Source of the DNA: Pithys albifrons albifrons | Taxonomy: Eukaryota; Chordata; Aves; Passeriformes; Thamnophilidae | DNA length: 64,000 nt | Reading direction: 5' to 3' | Assembly (NCBI RefSeq): GCF_047495875.1 | Contig: NC_092467.1 | Location: 16,085,566 to 16,149,565 of the forward strand | Part shown: in pieces, positions 11,269 through 23,531 of the stretch | Numbering within the stretch: the stretch's first letter is position 1 | How the letters are laid out: each line of letters starts with the position of its first letter | Notes under the pieces: model-generated | Told to the model about the DNA's origin: nothing | The model's input: only the letters and a program-made list of their open reading frames with translations | Databases searched by the model: none | Program-made: the position numbers and the translations under genes

Positions 11269-11580
11269 CATCATCAAGGCTAGGCTTTGTGAACGAAGAT
11301 TTGGGAAGGGTTCTCCCCATGTGGGTGTGCCCTTCCAGCCTGTGCAGTGGATTTTTTAGGTGAGGCTCAGCATGCACAGAACTGGCCCCACCCTTTAACT
11401 TCTCAGGTTCATCTGCCATGGCCGAGCGAGCTTGGACAGTGACAGTGAAGTCCTCAGTACCAGAACCTACAGCCCCCGGTATTCCCAGGAGGTCTCCCAT
11501 CCAAGTACTAACTGAGGCTGACCCTGCTTAACTTCCTAGATCAGACACGATCAGGCATCAGAGTGGCATTTAACTGCCTT
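11269..11580 (-). mobile_element. 5S-rRNA-headed SINE, full length with target-site duplication
   Basis: On the minus strand the first about 115 nt (11580 to about 11466) are 5S rRNA. The internal promoter is kept: an A box AGTTAAGCAGGGTCA at 11519-11533 and an intact C-box stretch GTTAGTACTTGGATGGGAGA within 11491-11512. Most changes fall at former CpG sites. A unique body of about 190 nt follows, ending in TTGATGATG. Both ends are flanked by AAAAATTAAT (11259-11268 and 11581-11590), a perfect 10-bp target-site duplication that fixes the borders at 312 bp. 5S-headed SINEs include AmnSINE1 and 5S-Sauria; which family this is cannot be settled by eye. The TGA-repeat tail is unlike a CR1 tail and suggests a different LINE partner. 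A 78-codon frame across it is incidental. Confidence 0.85.
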
Positions 11581-12886
11581 AAAAATTAATGACCAATTAA
11601 TAAGCTATTTATTTCCAGCTTTTAATTAATGATAATCCCATGTTCTTCTGGATATCTCCTGTGCATTGAGAAGCTCTATTTTAATTTCAGGATAATGATT
11701 ATTGAGTAGATTATCCAGGGATCCTGAAGAATAGAATATGCACATCTTGTTGCCAACCTCAATAGTTTTAGCTTACTCCTGCTAAAAACCATCCCTCCCG
11801 TGATTTACCAAACATATGAATCATTCAAGGAAGGAGTATAATGCCACGAAGTTAATTTGTTCCACTTTCCTCACAAGCAAGCAGAGATCCACGCAAAGAG
11901 CCCTTTATCCCTGTCAATACACAAGCTAGAGCACAGGCTGACCCTAGGAAACTGTTTGCCGAGTTGAGCCTGATAATAGACTTTAAAGGTGACTCATTTC
12001 AAGCTTTTAGAATAGAGCAAAAGGTTCAGTGTTTCAGGATTACATGTTACTTTACATACCAAACCAGACAAGAAGCAACACTAGAGCTGTACCTTTGCGG
12101 GATGTCAGAATTGCAATGTACTTAGGGCTCTGACTGCTAAATGGCATGGGCACCTCAAGACGCAAAAGCTTGAACTGGGACTATTTCTGTGGTTCAGGAC
12201 TGTTATGTCCCTCTCTGGTCCAAAGAGTCGATGTACCAGTACATCTGAGTGCCTCAATATAGAGAATAGAGAAGTAATATTACTCTACAGAACACCTCCA
12301 AAAAACCAGGGAAGTGAATTGCTTGAATTTCAGAGAAACTGAAAAGTGAAACATGTGGATTTGTAAGACTGGAGAAGGGTGGCTTGTTCTCTAAACTTTG
12401 TAAATAGACGACAGGGTGGAAGACATTCTTGAGAGCACCAAAGAAAATGTAATTACCCAAGATAAACCCAAATCAAACAAAGTTGCAAAAGGCATACAGT
12501 TGGACCACATGGACTCTGTAGAACGATCTGTGACCTAAACAGTCATGTCTAGTTCTGAATGAAAAGAATAAGAGGTTTTCATTAGTTGGTGAAAACATAA
12601 CTAAACAGGGCAGTGTTTTTTTTATGAACACTAAGTAGCAGAACCATTGCAAGGACTAGAGGGAAGTGTTTTCTGCCAGCACAAGATGCTTCATTGAACT
12701 TTACATTAATGGAATCAGCTACAGAGTGCCAATGAAAAATAATCATTTTGAATCCAGAGAGACATCTTGGACTGTAGGCTTGGCATTAGGCCCTTTCAAG
12801 GTGCTGCGACTGCACAAGAAGCAGCTGCCCCACACATTTCCCACTTGATGTCACTCTCGGGCAGTTCTGTCAACCCGTGCACAGCA

Positions 12887-12900
12887 GCTCCAGGTGGCAA
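12887..12900 (+). promoter_or_regulatory. CTCF-like motif (plus orientation)
   Basis: GCTCCAGGTGGCAA contains the core CCAGGTGGCA, a close fit to SYAGRKGGCR. Judged by eye only. Confidence 0.35.
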
Positions 12901-13091
12901 AATAAAAAGCACCACTTTGTTACAGTATCTTCTAAGCAGCTTAAGTGCGATTTTATTGTTGCTTTTAGAGTTGGACTTTGTCAGCATTTCTTTTCACTGG
13001 TTCCTGTAGTGACATCAGCCTAATTCAATTTTATTGTGTCTAGAGGCTTATTGTACAGAGGTTTAAAAGCATGTACAATTCTCCCTGTATT

Positions 13092-13114
13092 AGTTGTCTT
13101 TTTAAAAGACAACT
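13092..13114. repeat. Near-perfect 23-bp inverted repeat
   Basis: AGTTGTCTTTT and AAAAGACAACT are perfect inverted 11-mers around a single central T. Cruciform-capable; no known element recognised. Confidence 0.6.
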
Positions 13115-16100
13115 TTTAAGAGCATGTTAATGTCTAGCAAGGTTTGGACAGCAGCATATATTATTCTGCTTTTTCTTCTTAAAAATAACACAGTTTTTAC
13201 ATAGAGGCGATAGTAGACCATCTAGTTTATTCAAACCAAATGCTCCCAAGAACAGTGCAGGCAACCAGCAGAGAATCTACTCACATTGCTAGTCCATTTG
13301 TAGACTTCATTGTATTCACTGTGCAGTGTGGCCTATTACTGCAAATACTATAAATCAGAATAATCATTATTTTAATCAGGAGTTCCAGAATAAGGGTCTT
13401 CATGGGTAATACTGTACTGTTGCATACTTTTATAAAAGTGGGCAGGATCCAAAATTCTGCTGCAATGCACATTAAGGAGACTTGAAGACATGGCATCTTC
13501 ATAGCAAAAAGGAAATACTTAACATGCTGCTTTGCTCAGCCTGTTAACAGTAGGAGGAAAGGTGCAATTTGCTTAGTGCCAGTAGGCTCCCTTGTCAAAG
13601 AATCATCAATGTGCTCTCTAAACACTGAGGTTTGAACAGCAAGTTTAAAAAAATCCATATGTGGCTAGTCATGTTGAGTCAGATAATGGCCCGCAGATGT
13701 CTATTATCTTAGATCTATTCTTTACACTACCTTTGGTTTACCTTCATGTTTTTACAGAGACTTCTCATAAATTATCTGCTCAATTTATGTATCACCTTAA
13801 TTAGTCACGAGAAGAAAATCAACAGTGAGTGGAATGCAGTCATGAAACCAGCAGCCAGTGGCAATGTTTCAGAATATGTGATGTCATGACTTACATAAAC
13901 AGTTTATTCATCTTCATTAAAGTTATATTGAATCAGCACCAAGGCCACTCTTCCAGGTGTAGTTCTAACTCATGGAATTTCTGTAGTCATCCTTATAGGT
14001 ACAGCTATTTACAGGGTAAGAGCCCAATAGCTCAAATATGTGCTAACAACAGTGGTCCAGTACTGAAAAATAATTGTGTCGAATAGTTAGAGAAATAATT
14101 CATATTCTATTAAGAATTTCTGGGATCTAACATTGTAATGTACTATTTCAAAGAGAGGAAACCTGAAATCTAAAGACTCTTCCATAATACTTACTTTTTT
14201 CCCATTATCTGAAAAGATATAGAATACTGCTGCATGTTATATATCAAACTTTCTCATAAGATTTTATCCTGCACATATGCATGAAGTTCAGCTAGACAGA
14301 GCAGCTGCATTCTATAACCAGAAGCCTCAAATCAACATGTCTTTGGCCAGCCCTACTCTGCTTCAGGGCTCCATCCATTTGCCTCCCAGTACTTCCACTT
14401 CAATATACAGTTTCATACAATATTTAATCACTTTGTGTCAATGTTTCCATTGATCATTTAAAGTGAAAGAAGAAACAGTTTTCCTATAATAGCAGTAAGA
14501 TCAATATTAACTGATTTTGTAGTATTGTCACTAAAGTTAATTTTTCTCCATTACTAGGATTAAAGAACTGTATTCTTCTGAGACTTCTTGTCAAGTAACA
14601 ATGCTGCTTCTGCAATAACAACTCATCACTCTGTTCATAATGCTTGTTATGAGCAAAATCATTGCACAAATGTTTTGTGGAGGTAGGTGACATGAGATAC
14701 AGTATTATACTGAGATGTATGTAAAGAGAAATATACGTAAATGTCTAGATATTTTTGAAGTTTTGATTTATTTTAATCTTTGCACGTAAACCAAGTAGTG
14801 TTACTCATCTGTTGGGATTAAATAATAGAACAACAGTATTCCTAGTCTGTCCCACTGTGGGTAAAGTTATGGAATTGTTACTGTACTTTGATAACATTCA
14901 CACAATTAAAAAGATTTTTCTTTCTACTAGCATTCCCTTGAATCATTCTACTAGCTACAAGATCTGCATTTTTCCTAGTAACTGTATCATTGCAGTGGAG
15001 AAAACTATTAAGCAACGTATGACGGAAAAGCATTTGATAGAAGGTAAAAATATCTCCTTTGAGCAGCTATTTGAGGAAACTACATTTTGCAGCAATCATT
15101 GAGTGTTTAATAATGGAAAGATACTTTGAAAAAAGGATGTTGACCCTCTTTCTAGTGACTAAAATTTGAAGTTGTCTGAGCAATGGCAGTATAATAATTT
15201 CCTGTTCACGTAATATATTTGCACAACATAATATTGCTGATAGTGATAACTCATATGGTGTATAACCCAAAGAATGTGCATGTGTCTGGGAATTCCCATG
15301 ATCCTTCCTGTCTACCAGTAAAGGATATTTGTAGGAATAAAACAAAACAAACATCTATGGGCTAATCATGCAAAGTCTTATTCACAGAGTTTACTACTCT
15401 TCACCTTGCTGACCTGTGAACTTTACACTTCAAGTTTCCCTGTTTAAAGTCAATTACTTAGCTAGTAGTGATCCAGCTTTCTGTCAACACTTGGCCCAGA
15501 AAATAAGTACATGCCATTAAAAAACCTATTTAGAAACTGATTGTTTTGTGTATGTAACTGTTCCAGGAGAGCTAGAGGCAAAGGATGTTTCTGCTCAGCT
15601 CCTGACTTCTCTTTGAACACATAGAAACCCATGGGTCAGGTAGTGGTCTGGCTGAAAATGGAGTATTTGGAAACACAACAGGACTTACCAGCAGCTTGCA
15701 CTCACAGTGTGCCCCCATATGATTACTCATTTGTAGTAATTTGTTTGCTCATTCTTGTGAGAAAAATTTGCATAACATTTACGTTATATGTAGGGATATA
15801 TATCCTTTAGGTAGTTTTTCTCTTCTGTGCCTCACTTTCTGATGTCAAACAAGTATATTCAACTCTCCATGCCACAGTCCTGCCTCTTGCTTGCTAAACT
15901 GGGAGCAGTTATGTTCATCTACTCTCCAAAAGCACTATCCTATTTATGTATAAAAAGCATGTTATCTTTGCCAGAAATGGCTTTGTTTATTGCATTAAAC
16001 TGATTATGGTCTATTAGGCACTACACTCAGTGTAAGGAGAAAATTACTTATACTGCATGTAAGTTATAACTTTGATAGTACTCATGTAATAAGACTGTTG

Positions 16101-19100
16101 AAGGTTTTAAACCAGTGGTCAGAGTACAACAGTTTTCCTATTTCCAGCTGATTTATTAAAAAAATTTCAAACACTCAATTTTGCACTAGGATAACAGTTA
16201 TCAAAATGAAAATACATTTATTTTAGATAATGTAATCTGAATAAAAACATTCAATTGTGATATGTTTCCCCCAGGAACAGCTATCTACAAAGAAATTTCA
16301 ACATCCTCGTCACTAGGAGTCACAGCTGGAGCCAGATGTCCTTGAATTATTTTGAAAATCATTAATAAATGCAATAGTTTTGTCCCTCTCCACAGAACAA
16401 AGCAATTTCCATTCTCACCAAGATACAATCCCAGAAAAGTAATATTCAATGTGTATTTGATACTTTTAAAAGGGCAATAGGCATAACCCACAGAATTTTA
16501 ATGTGTGTGGTCTGCAGTACTTACCACTCGTCTTTTGAGGCAGTTATGAAACAACTACTGGGGGCCAAGGTAAACAGTGTTTCAGCCATCACTTAACAAT
16601 GCGTGTCATGGATGCAGCCTGTTAAATGGCATCTGATCAGTTCTCTGGGAAGTAGCTGCAAGTTTTCTTATCCACATTAACAAGCTATACTGCACGTTTC
16701 AGTTCTTGTCGCTGTGGAATGTCTTGAAGCCTTTGTTTAAAACTAGAAGTGTAAAGATAATTTGCAAATGTGGAATGTTGCTAGTCTGGGCAAAGCAGTG
16801 TGTTTCTTTACACCTTATTTTAGAAACTCCTCTGTTCATATATTTGTAAATCAAGCCACCAGCCTTTGGTGTTGCAGCTTGCTTTTCAGGCTTTTCTGTG
16901 AGAACCCAATGCTGGTACTTTAGTGTTCTACAACACTTCAGATTTCCGGAAATATCTGTAATTTTGGTAACTGGAAGGAAGTTCCTTATTGCTTAGACTC
17001 ATGTCTGTCGGAAGTTTTTATAATTTAGAAATCCTCATGTGCAAATCTCACTTCCTCTAGATGTTTCCCAATATGATCCCTCTAGAGATCAGTGAAGTAG
17101 TTTTTTAACAGTGGCTGAGGAGTTTTGTTTTTCAGGCAGTTGTCCATTCTTCTTTAGATTCCATTACTAAATATTATCAGGCAATCAGTAGAGGAATAAT
17201 ATAGAAAATTCGGTGTGACAGAGCAAATAAAATGACCAATGTCTCAAAAGTTCCCAGGTCAGAAACAGAAGCTTCTGCCAGAAAAGCTAAGGAGAGGGAG
17301 AGAGAGGAGAGATGTGCTTTTAATGTGATATTGAGTGCTTGGGTCATCAGGGAGAAAACAGACATTAGGAGTGTGGACAGCAAGGTTTCTCACACAATCT
17401 CTTGGGGCTTTTTTCTTTGTTCTTATTTATAAGATTGAGTATTATAGAAAGAATGAATTCAGAAATTTTATGAATCTCAATCCTAGTCATTATTTCAATG
17501 TCAAAATACAGAAATGGACTAAATCCTGTTGGTCTATGAAGAATCATTCAGAAAGATTGTAAAATATTAAACAATAGAACAGTAAGGTTTGGGGACAAAA
17601 CTAAAACAGGTATTCAATATGATTCTCATCTGTCATTGCTCACTGTGGTGAAGGGAAAAAAATGTATGGAAGAATATACATTGGTTGCTGATACTTACTG
17701 TCCTTTCTGATGCCTCAACAAATGAAGCCTGTACATGCCACACCTCATGCCTGAAGCTCTGCAGAGATGGAAACACCTTTGTCAGACTGTATCTGTTTTC
17801 TGTGTTTGGTGCATATTGATTCAGGGACTTTGAGTTAGCCACGCTGCTAGTTACCGATGCCGTGCAAACTTTGATGTTCCCAGAGTACAGTCCACATAAT
17901 ATCACTGCTGAGGCACACACTGTCTGTTACAGTAGTCACTGCATATACATTTTCCTCCTAAAACAAAACTGATTGCATAATGGGGTTTATGACTGATTCA
18001 GCCTTTTCTTCTGTTTATAAAATTATAGTGATGGATTTTTTTACGTTGTATTTTTTAACTTTTCCACCCCTTTATTGATGACCAGGTCTAAACCCAATTT
18101 GTCTGTTCAGCTGTGGCTGGCTGAACAGAAGTATGTGTTACCATTATTTACTGATGATAAGAATCTGAAAACTTTCATGGACCAAATACTGAATGGTCAG
18201 ATGTTTCACACTGGCAAATTGGAATGCTCAAGTGCTCTTGCATGTAAAATAGATTTAAAAAATTGGTTAATTTATATACTCAGCTTGCTGAAAAGTGTAT
18301 GCATTACTCACCCTGTGTTTTTTAAAATCTGATTGGCATATGGGTAGCAGCATGCACTTTTCGATACACTGCATGTAGTTAGCAATACTGAGGACATAAT
18401 TGCCTGAATCACCTGTGTTTTAACAGTGATGATAAAATTATATCAGAGCCTGCTAAATACAACTACATTAATAGTTAAAAACCATAGTTGAATAACGCAT
18501 AGTTAAAACTGTATTAAATCTAATGATTGATGCTAACCTACTTAGATGCAGGCCTACCAATTTGACAGCGTCTTTTCCAGGGATATATGGGACAGTTTAC
18601 TGGTCGGCTGGAACCACACATTTAACCCGAAAGTAATAGCACTGGGAGGATACAGGTGACCAGATATTTATAGTTTCAGGGCATTCCTGAAAGGAAACAT
18701 AACAAACCAGTTGGTAACCAGTTGCCTACGTGGCCACATTCACTTTGCATGGTTCTCTAAACTGACAATTGTTAAGTCACAATATTGTGAACCTGCAGTA
18801 TGAATGTGAACAGCCAAAAGAGCAGTAAGAAGGGGTGGATATGTAAGCAGACAATGGACAGATGAGCAGACAATGCAAAACTATCCATCTGCACTTTGAT
18901 TCATAGAAATGAGTGGGCCAGGCACAATGAGAGATGGGCAGAGTCATTACTTTGTTTCGTTTCATTCTTCTGAAAGGAAGTGATATAATGAGGACAGAAA
19001 ATAGCATATGCAACACATTCCTTTTTTGTCTCTAATGTACTCCTTTTGTGCTTTACTTCATCTTTTTTTTCTTTATCCTCTTACACCAAAGTTAGAAAAG

Positions 19101-22100
19101 AGCACACAAATGAAAATAGATAAAGGAGAAATGAGTGGTAGAAACTGAGTCACTCTGATTCACAGCCCCATCAAATGGGCCTTGCACAGTTCAGGTGGTC
19201 TAAGTTGGGGTAGCTCTGTAGTTACAGCCTATTGGAGAGACAGAAAATGCCTCTGGAACTGCCAGGCTGGATTTTTTTACAAGAATTAGCATTGTTGTAT
19301 TAAGAGACAAAGTGGGCAAACATACTCAGTAAAGTCTATTAAAAACAAACCTTGTGTGTATGCCTGTGCTTCCAGTTGAACTCCAGGCTGGCAGGAATCA
19401 GCCTGTTGCTGAGAGGCACCACTGCAGAACAGCAAGACATCAGAAGGCAATAAGCAAAATAACTTTATAAAGATTATTCCTCCGTTCACTTCACATATGC
19501 ATAGCAGTGCACCCAGTTAGGAGAGTTGTGTCAGTGCATCCTGGCAAACACAGACTGCCTACAGGCTCCCACAGGCTCAAAAGTCACATTATATCTATAC
19601 CCTCTGTGTTTCCCATTAATATGTGTAGAACAGCTAAGATGTAATACTGTAAAGCAATAAATAACACTGTTCTTACTCAAACAATTAGAACATACTTATC
19701 TTCCCAAGAAATACCAAACAGTAGTGGTTTACATAAAGGCTTTTGCTCAATACAGTTAAGCAGCCACCTTACCAGAAAAGGCAGCAAACACCAATCTAGA
19801 CTAAATAGTATGTTCATCCATGCAATGATGGGACACAGTATAAGACAAATATTTTCCCTGCTGCAAGAGTCCGTATGAGACAGAAAAGTGGCCCCAGAAT
19901 ATATTTCAGGACCTGACTTTGCCTCTGTAGAACGGAACAGAAAGATTCCTCGTGCTCCAGCTCCTATCAGCCATAGTGCTTTGAAAATATATCATCTAAT
20001 CCAGAATCTAGTAACCTTGGATAATCTAACTAAACATACATTTCGCAGACTGTATGAAATGCATTTGCTGGACTAATTGTTCTGCTCTAAGGTTTTAACG
20101 AGTGCCATACATGAACAGTTGAGTCTGGACCAATTTTAACGGAGGTGATCTAATCAAGATTTTGGCACTTTTGCAGGATATGTGTTTGATAGTCTAAATA
20201 CATTGTCCCCAGAATTAATCTAGTAATCTTTTTTCTTTCCCATTCTACTGTTTACTGTTATAGTGCTATTCCATTCCCAGAATTGTCAGTAATCCTCTTA
20301 ATTCCTCTGTCAGATCGTTGTTGACTGATTAAGGAAACAGTGTCAAAATGTCTGAAGTGAATCAGACTGAAAGTTTGTAAATAATGGAGGAAGGAGCTAT
20401 GCAGTATCTTCACATTACAAAATATTTACATAACAATCATCTTGAAAGTGTGTTCTTTAGGAAGAAGTTGCTTCAAACAGCCTTCCCAAATTATGGCTTA
20501 AAATTAAAACAAAACAAAGTAAACCCATAAAAGTGGAAACAAGACAAGTCATTAACTCTCTTCATTTATATTATACAGGATCCATCCTGGTTCAATTTAA
20601 TGCAAGTGTTTAGTCCTCTGTAAAGATGGACTAGGCATGACTGCCAAGAATAACAACTTGATGAATGATGATTGAGAGTAAATACAAAATGTTTATCTCA
20701 TGTTGTGTATGGAGCCCTGAAAAAGTCATTACAATATTGAGTCATTGATTTGACTAACTTAAACAGACATAGAAGGTGTCTCAGATGGAGGAGGTGGTGC
20801 TGTGGAAAAGATTAAATATGAACACAAGACGCAGCCTCTTTTCAGACATACCCAAAGGATGATCACAACCATTACCTGCTTTGCCGTTTGCAGGACATTG
20901 CTATTGAAACAGGCTCTGGGAAGCAGGGCTTGAGGAACCATATGTAAGTAATGCTGGCTTCTTAAAAGTTACATTTATCCTGCAAAGACAGAAATGTCTT
21001 TCCGAAGTGACAAGGATTTTATATGTCAGTCCTGAAGGCACCCAATTCACTGCAGATGCTGCAGAATATGCAATGCCAGATTCATCTCTGGCATCAGAGC
21101 CACTGCTGGTTTTTGCAAGGTGCAACTGATGAAGCTTGCAAATGATGATCCCTTTGACATTCTTGTGTGATTTTAATACATTTTTTACTAGAAATGTTTT
21201 ACTAGACAGTGCAAAGAATGGGGACATGAAACTTCTCAAACTCCATCTCCCTGAAGACACTGAAAGGAATACTGTTTCGTTCTGAATCAATTTGAAATGT
21301 AAGCAAGTGGATATTAAACGTTTCAGAATCATTAGTATTTCAATATGTGGAGTTTTTTTCTGACAATGACACAATGCAGTATTTTGGCATTCTGGTTCTT
21401 TTTTTCATTTCAGACCTCTACGAAAATGTCAATATTTTACTTATGATGAAAATACAATATGTATTTTAATGACAAATACTTCTGTTAAAACAAAAACGTT
21501 CTCAATGCACTAATGAAATATTATAAATATAATTGAAATTTTCACTCCAGATATGTTTCTGTAAAATAAAAGTATATTATTTACAATCTCGAAGTCTATG
21601 TAGTCTGAAACTTAACTGCAGTTCCCCTCTGCCAAATGAGTCTCAGAGTTTGAAGGGGATGTGGGTTTGCATTTGAGTTTTAAGACTCTAATTGTAGCTA
21701 TTTATCAAGAAGGATCCAGTCGTCACTGGAACAGCATTTCAGACCCTAATAATTGATTTGACAATCCTCAGTAGTAATTTAGACTAACATAGGAACATGT
21801 CAAAACAAGATGAGAAGAGAACATTTGTTTTTACTAGTATATGTCAGAGACCCTATCACCAGAAATAAAATGTGTTTGTTTTCTTCTGATGATCAAGAGA
21901 GTACATGCTTAGGTAGTATATGAGAACTGTCTTGGTTATGATCTGAAACTAGAAAGGAGTTCATACTGCACACTTTCCTTTACTTAAGAAAAGAGGGGGA
22001 AAAAAGGAAGATAATTAGATAAAAATATGTAAAATTTACTTAATGCCATAATGAGAATAAGAAATTCAGAGAGACAGATTTCGTGTACTTTAAGAGTACT

Positions 22101-22450
22101 TGTAGTTTAGGAATAATGATAAGCACAGTTCTCAGTGGTCTCAGTATAAGGCTAAGAACGCCAGGACATAAAAAGTACAATATAGAAAGCACTCAATCAT
22201 GTCAAGTCAGCCACAGAAGGTAGAGAATGAACGCACAACAGGTCAGTGCAGAGACCTGTCATCCCAGGAACCATCTGAGAGCTGTGATACTTGAAATCTT
22301 GTCCTGTATTTCATTTCATGCCTACGCAGAAGAACAACAAAGAGACCACTACACCTAGTAAAGCATAATCTCAGTGTTCATCTGAAGAGAATAAACCACA
22401 AATTAGCAAGGTTTTTGCAGTGTCTGTGTTTAATTTTACATATGCCACCA

Positions 22451-23110
22451 AGCAGTCATGACATAGGACAGTGGGACTGAGCTCAAAGTTTGCAGAAAGG
22501 GAGACTGGAGACAGAATCTGGAGCACTGGGAGGAGGTGTGGTGGCAGTGGGAGTGCAGCACAGAGCCTCAGGGCCCTGGGCTGAGAGAGGTGGTAGGACG
22601 GGCAGGGCAGCACTGAGGAGCTGTGGCCTCCTGCCGTTTTGGAAGCAGAGTAAACATGGTGGAGTAAAGCTTAGGGGTTGGGAGGATGACACCAGGTGTG
22701 GTGAGAAGGCAGATGGCAGGGCAGAGTTCCAGGGGCAAGGCAGGCACAAAGGAGTGAGACCTGGGGCAAGGGAGGATCATGAGAACAAACCTTGAGCATA
22801 ATGAGGAGGTGCAGATCATGGCACCATTCAGATGTGAGGCAGGCACAGAGGTTGGGTCTTGTGGCTGAGGAGGGCCAGCAATGGGTCAGGCTGAGGGTGG
22901 GCCAGAAATAATAATGAGTCCCTGGCTTGGCTACAGAGAAGGCAGTTTCCAGCAGAGCTTCTGTACCATGGGCACATGCTGAGCTCCTGGGTCTCCACGG
23001 TTGGCTGCCAGGCCCAGCAGATGCTGATGACCTGGGACGGGACAGGCACAGGTGTGGCAACCAGGGTGTGGTGAGAACAACGAACAGCACAGCTGAGAGT
23101 GGAGTATCAA
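22451..23110. other. GC-raised, G-rich block of unknown origin
   Basis: About 650 bp that is clearly richer in G on the plus strand than the AT-rich DNA around it. The phrase GTGTGGTG recurs at about 22535, 22696 and 23067, twice as GTGTGGTGAGAA. It leaves a 206-codon open frame on the minus strand (to 23291) rich in His, Cys, Pro and Ser, with no domain I recognise. An old LTR fragment or decayed minisatellite is possible. Confidence 0.45.
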
Positions 23111-23515
23111 AGTGCCCAGACCTTGGTTCTGTGCCCAGACAATCATAATGAGAAAGGAGAAAGAAAGAAATCTCATACAGCAAGTGGCAACATGCTCTGT
23201 CCCATGATCTGCCCTGGAAATACTTGGCAAAAAATGGGTTGCGGTCCAGAGGGATTTGTGTCAAGTGACAACAATGTGTCTGAGAGGCCAAAAACTCTGT
23301 TCAGTGCACCACTGTGCAAGGCAGGAGGCTGCAGCCTGATGATACATTTTTTCTTTGTGGCAAAGTTGATTGAACAGTTTGTCATTTTTTCCTTTTCTCC
23401 TTCTCCATATACTTAGCTGAAGGGTTGCCTTTAATACATCCTCTGACATGGGACAACTCACATTTCTAAATTATTTTAAACTTCAGAAGTGAAATAGCTC
23501 ATGGCACCGTTATTG

Positions 23516-23531
23516 TTGGTGGTGGTGGTGT
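23516..23531 (+). repeat. (GGT)n microsatellite
   Basis: About five GGT units, TTGGTGGTGGTGGTGTT. Confidence 0.75.

Larger units (their letters stand above)
11591..22450. other. Intergenic desert, no gene seen
   Basis: About 11 kb of AT-rich sequence. No open frame here resembles a known protein and none has splice borders that join into one. Noted: a CTCF-like motif at 12887-12900 and a 23-bp inverted repeat at 13092-13114. The 157-codon minus-strand frame at 20901-21374 has no recognisable domain. Confidence 0.65.

Noticed and set aside
20901..21374. 157-codon minus-strand frame
   Set aside because: No similarity I recognise; a few frames of this size are expected by chance in 64 kb.
22671..23291. 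206-codon open frame on the minus strand
   Set aside because: Lies in a GC-raised, strand-biased block, has no recognisable domain, no codon pattern typical of a gene, and competing frames are open over the same bases on both strands.
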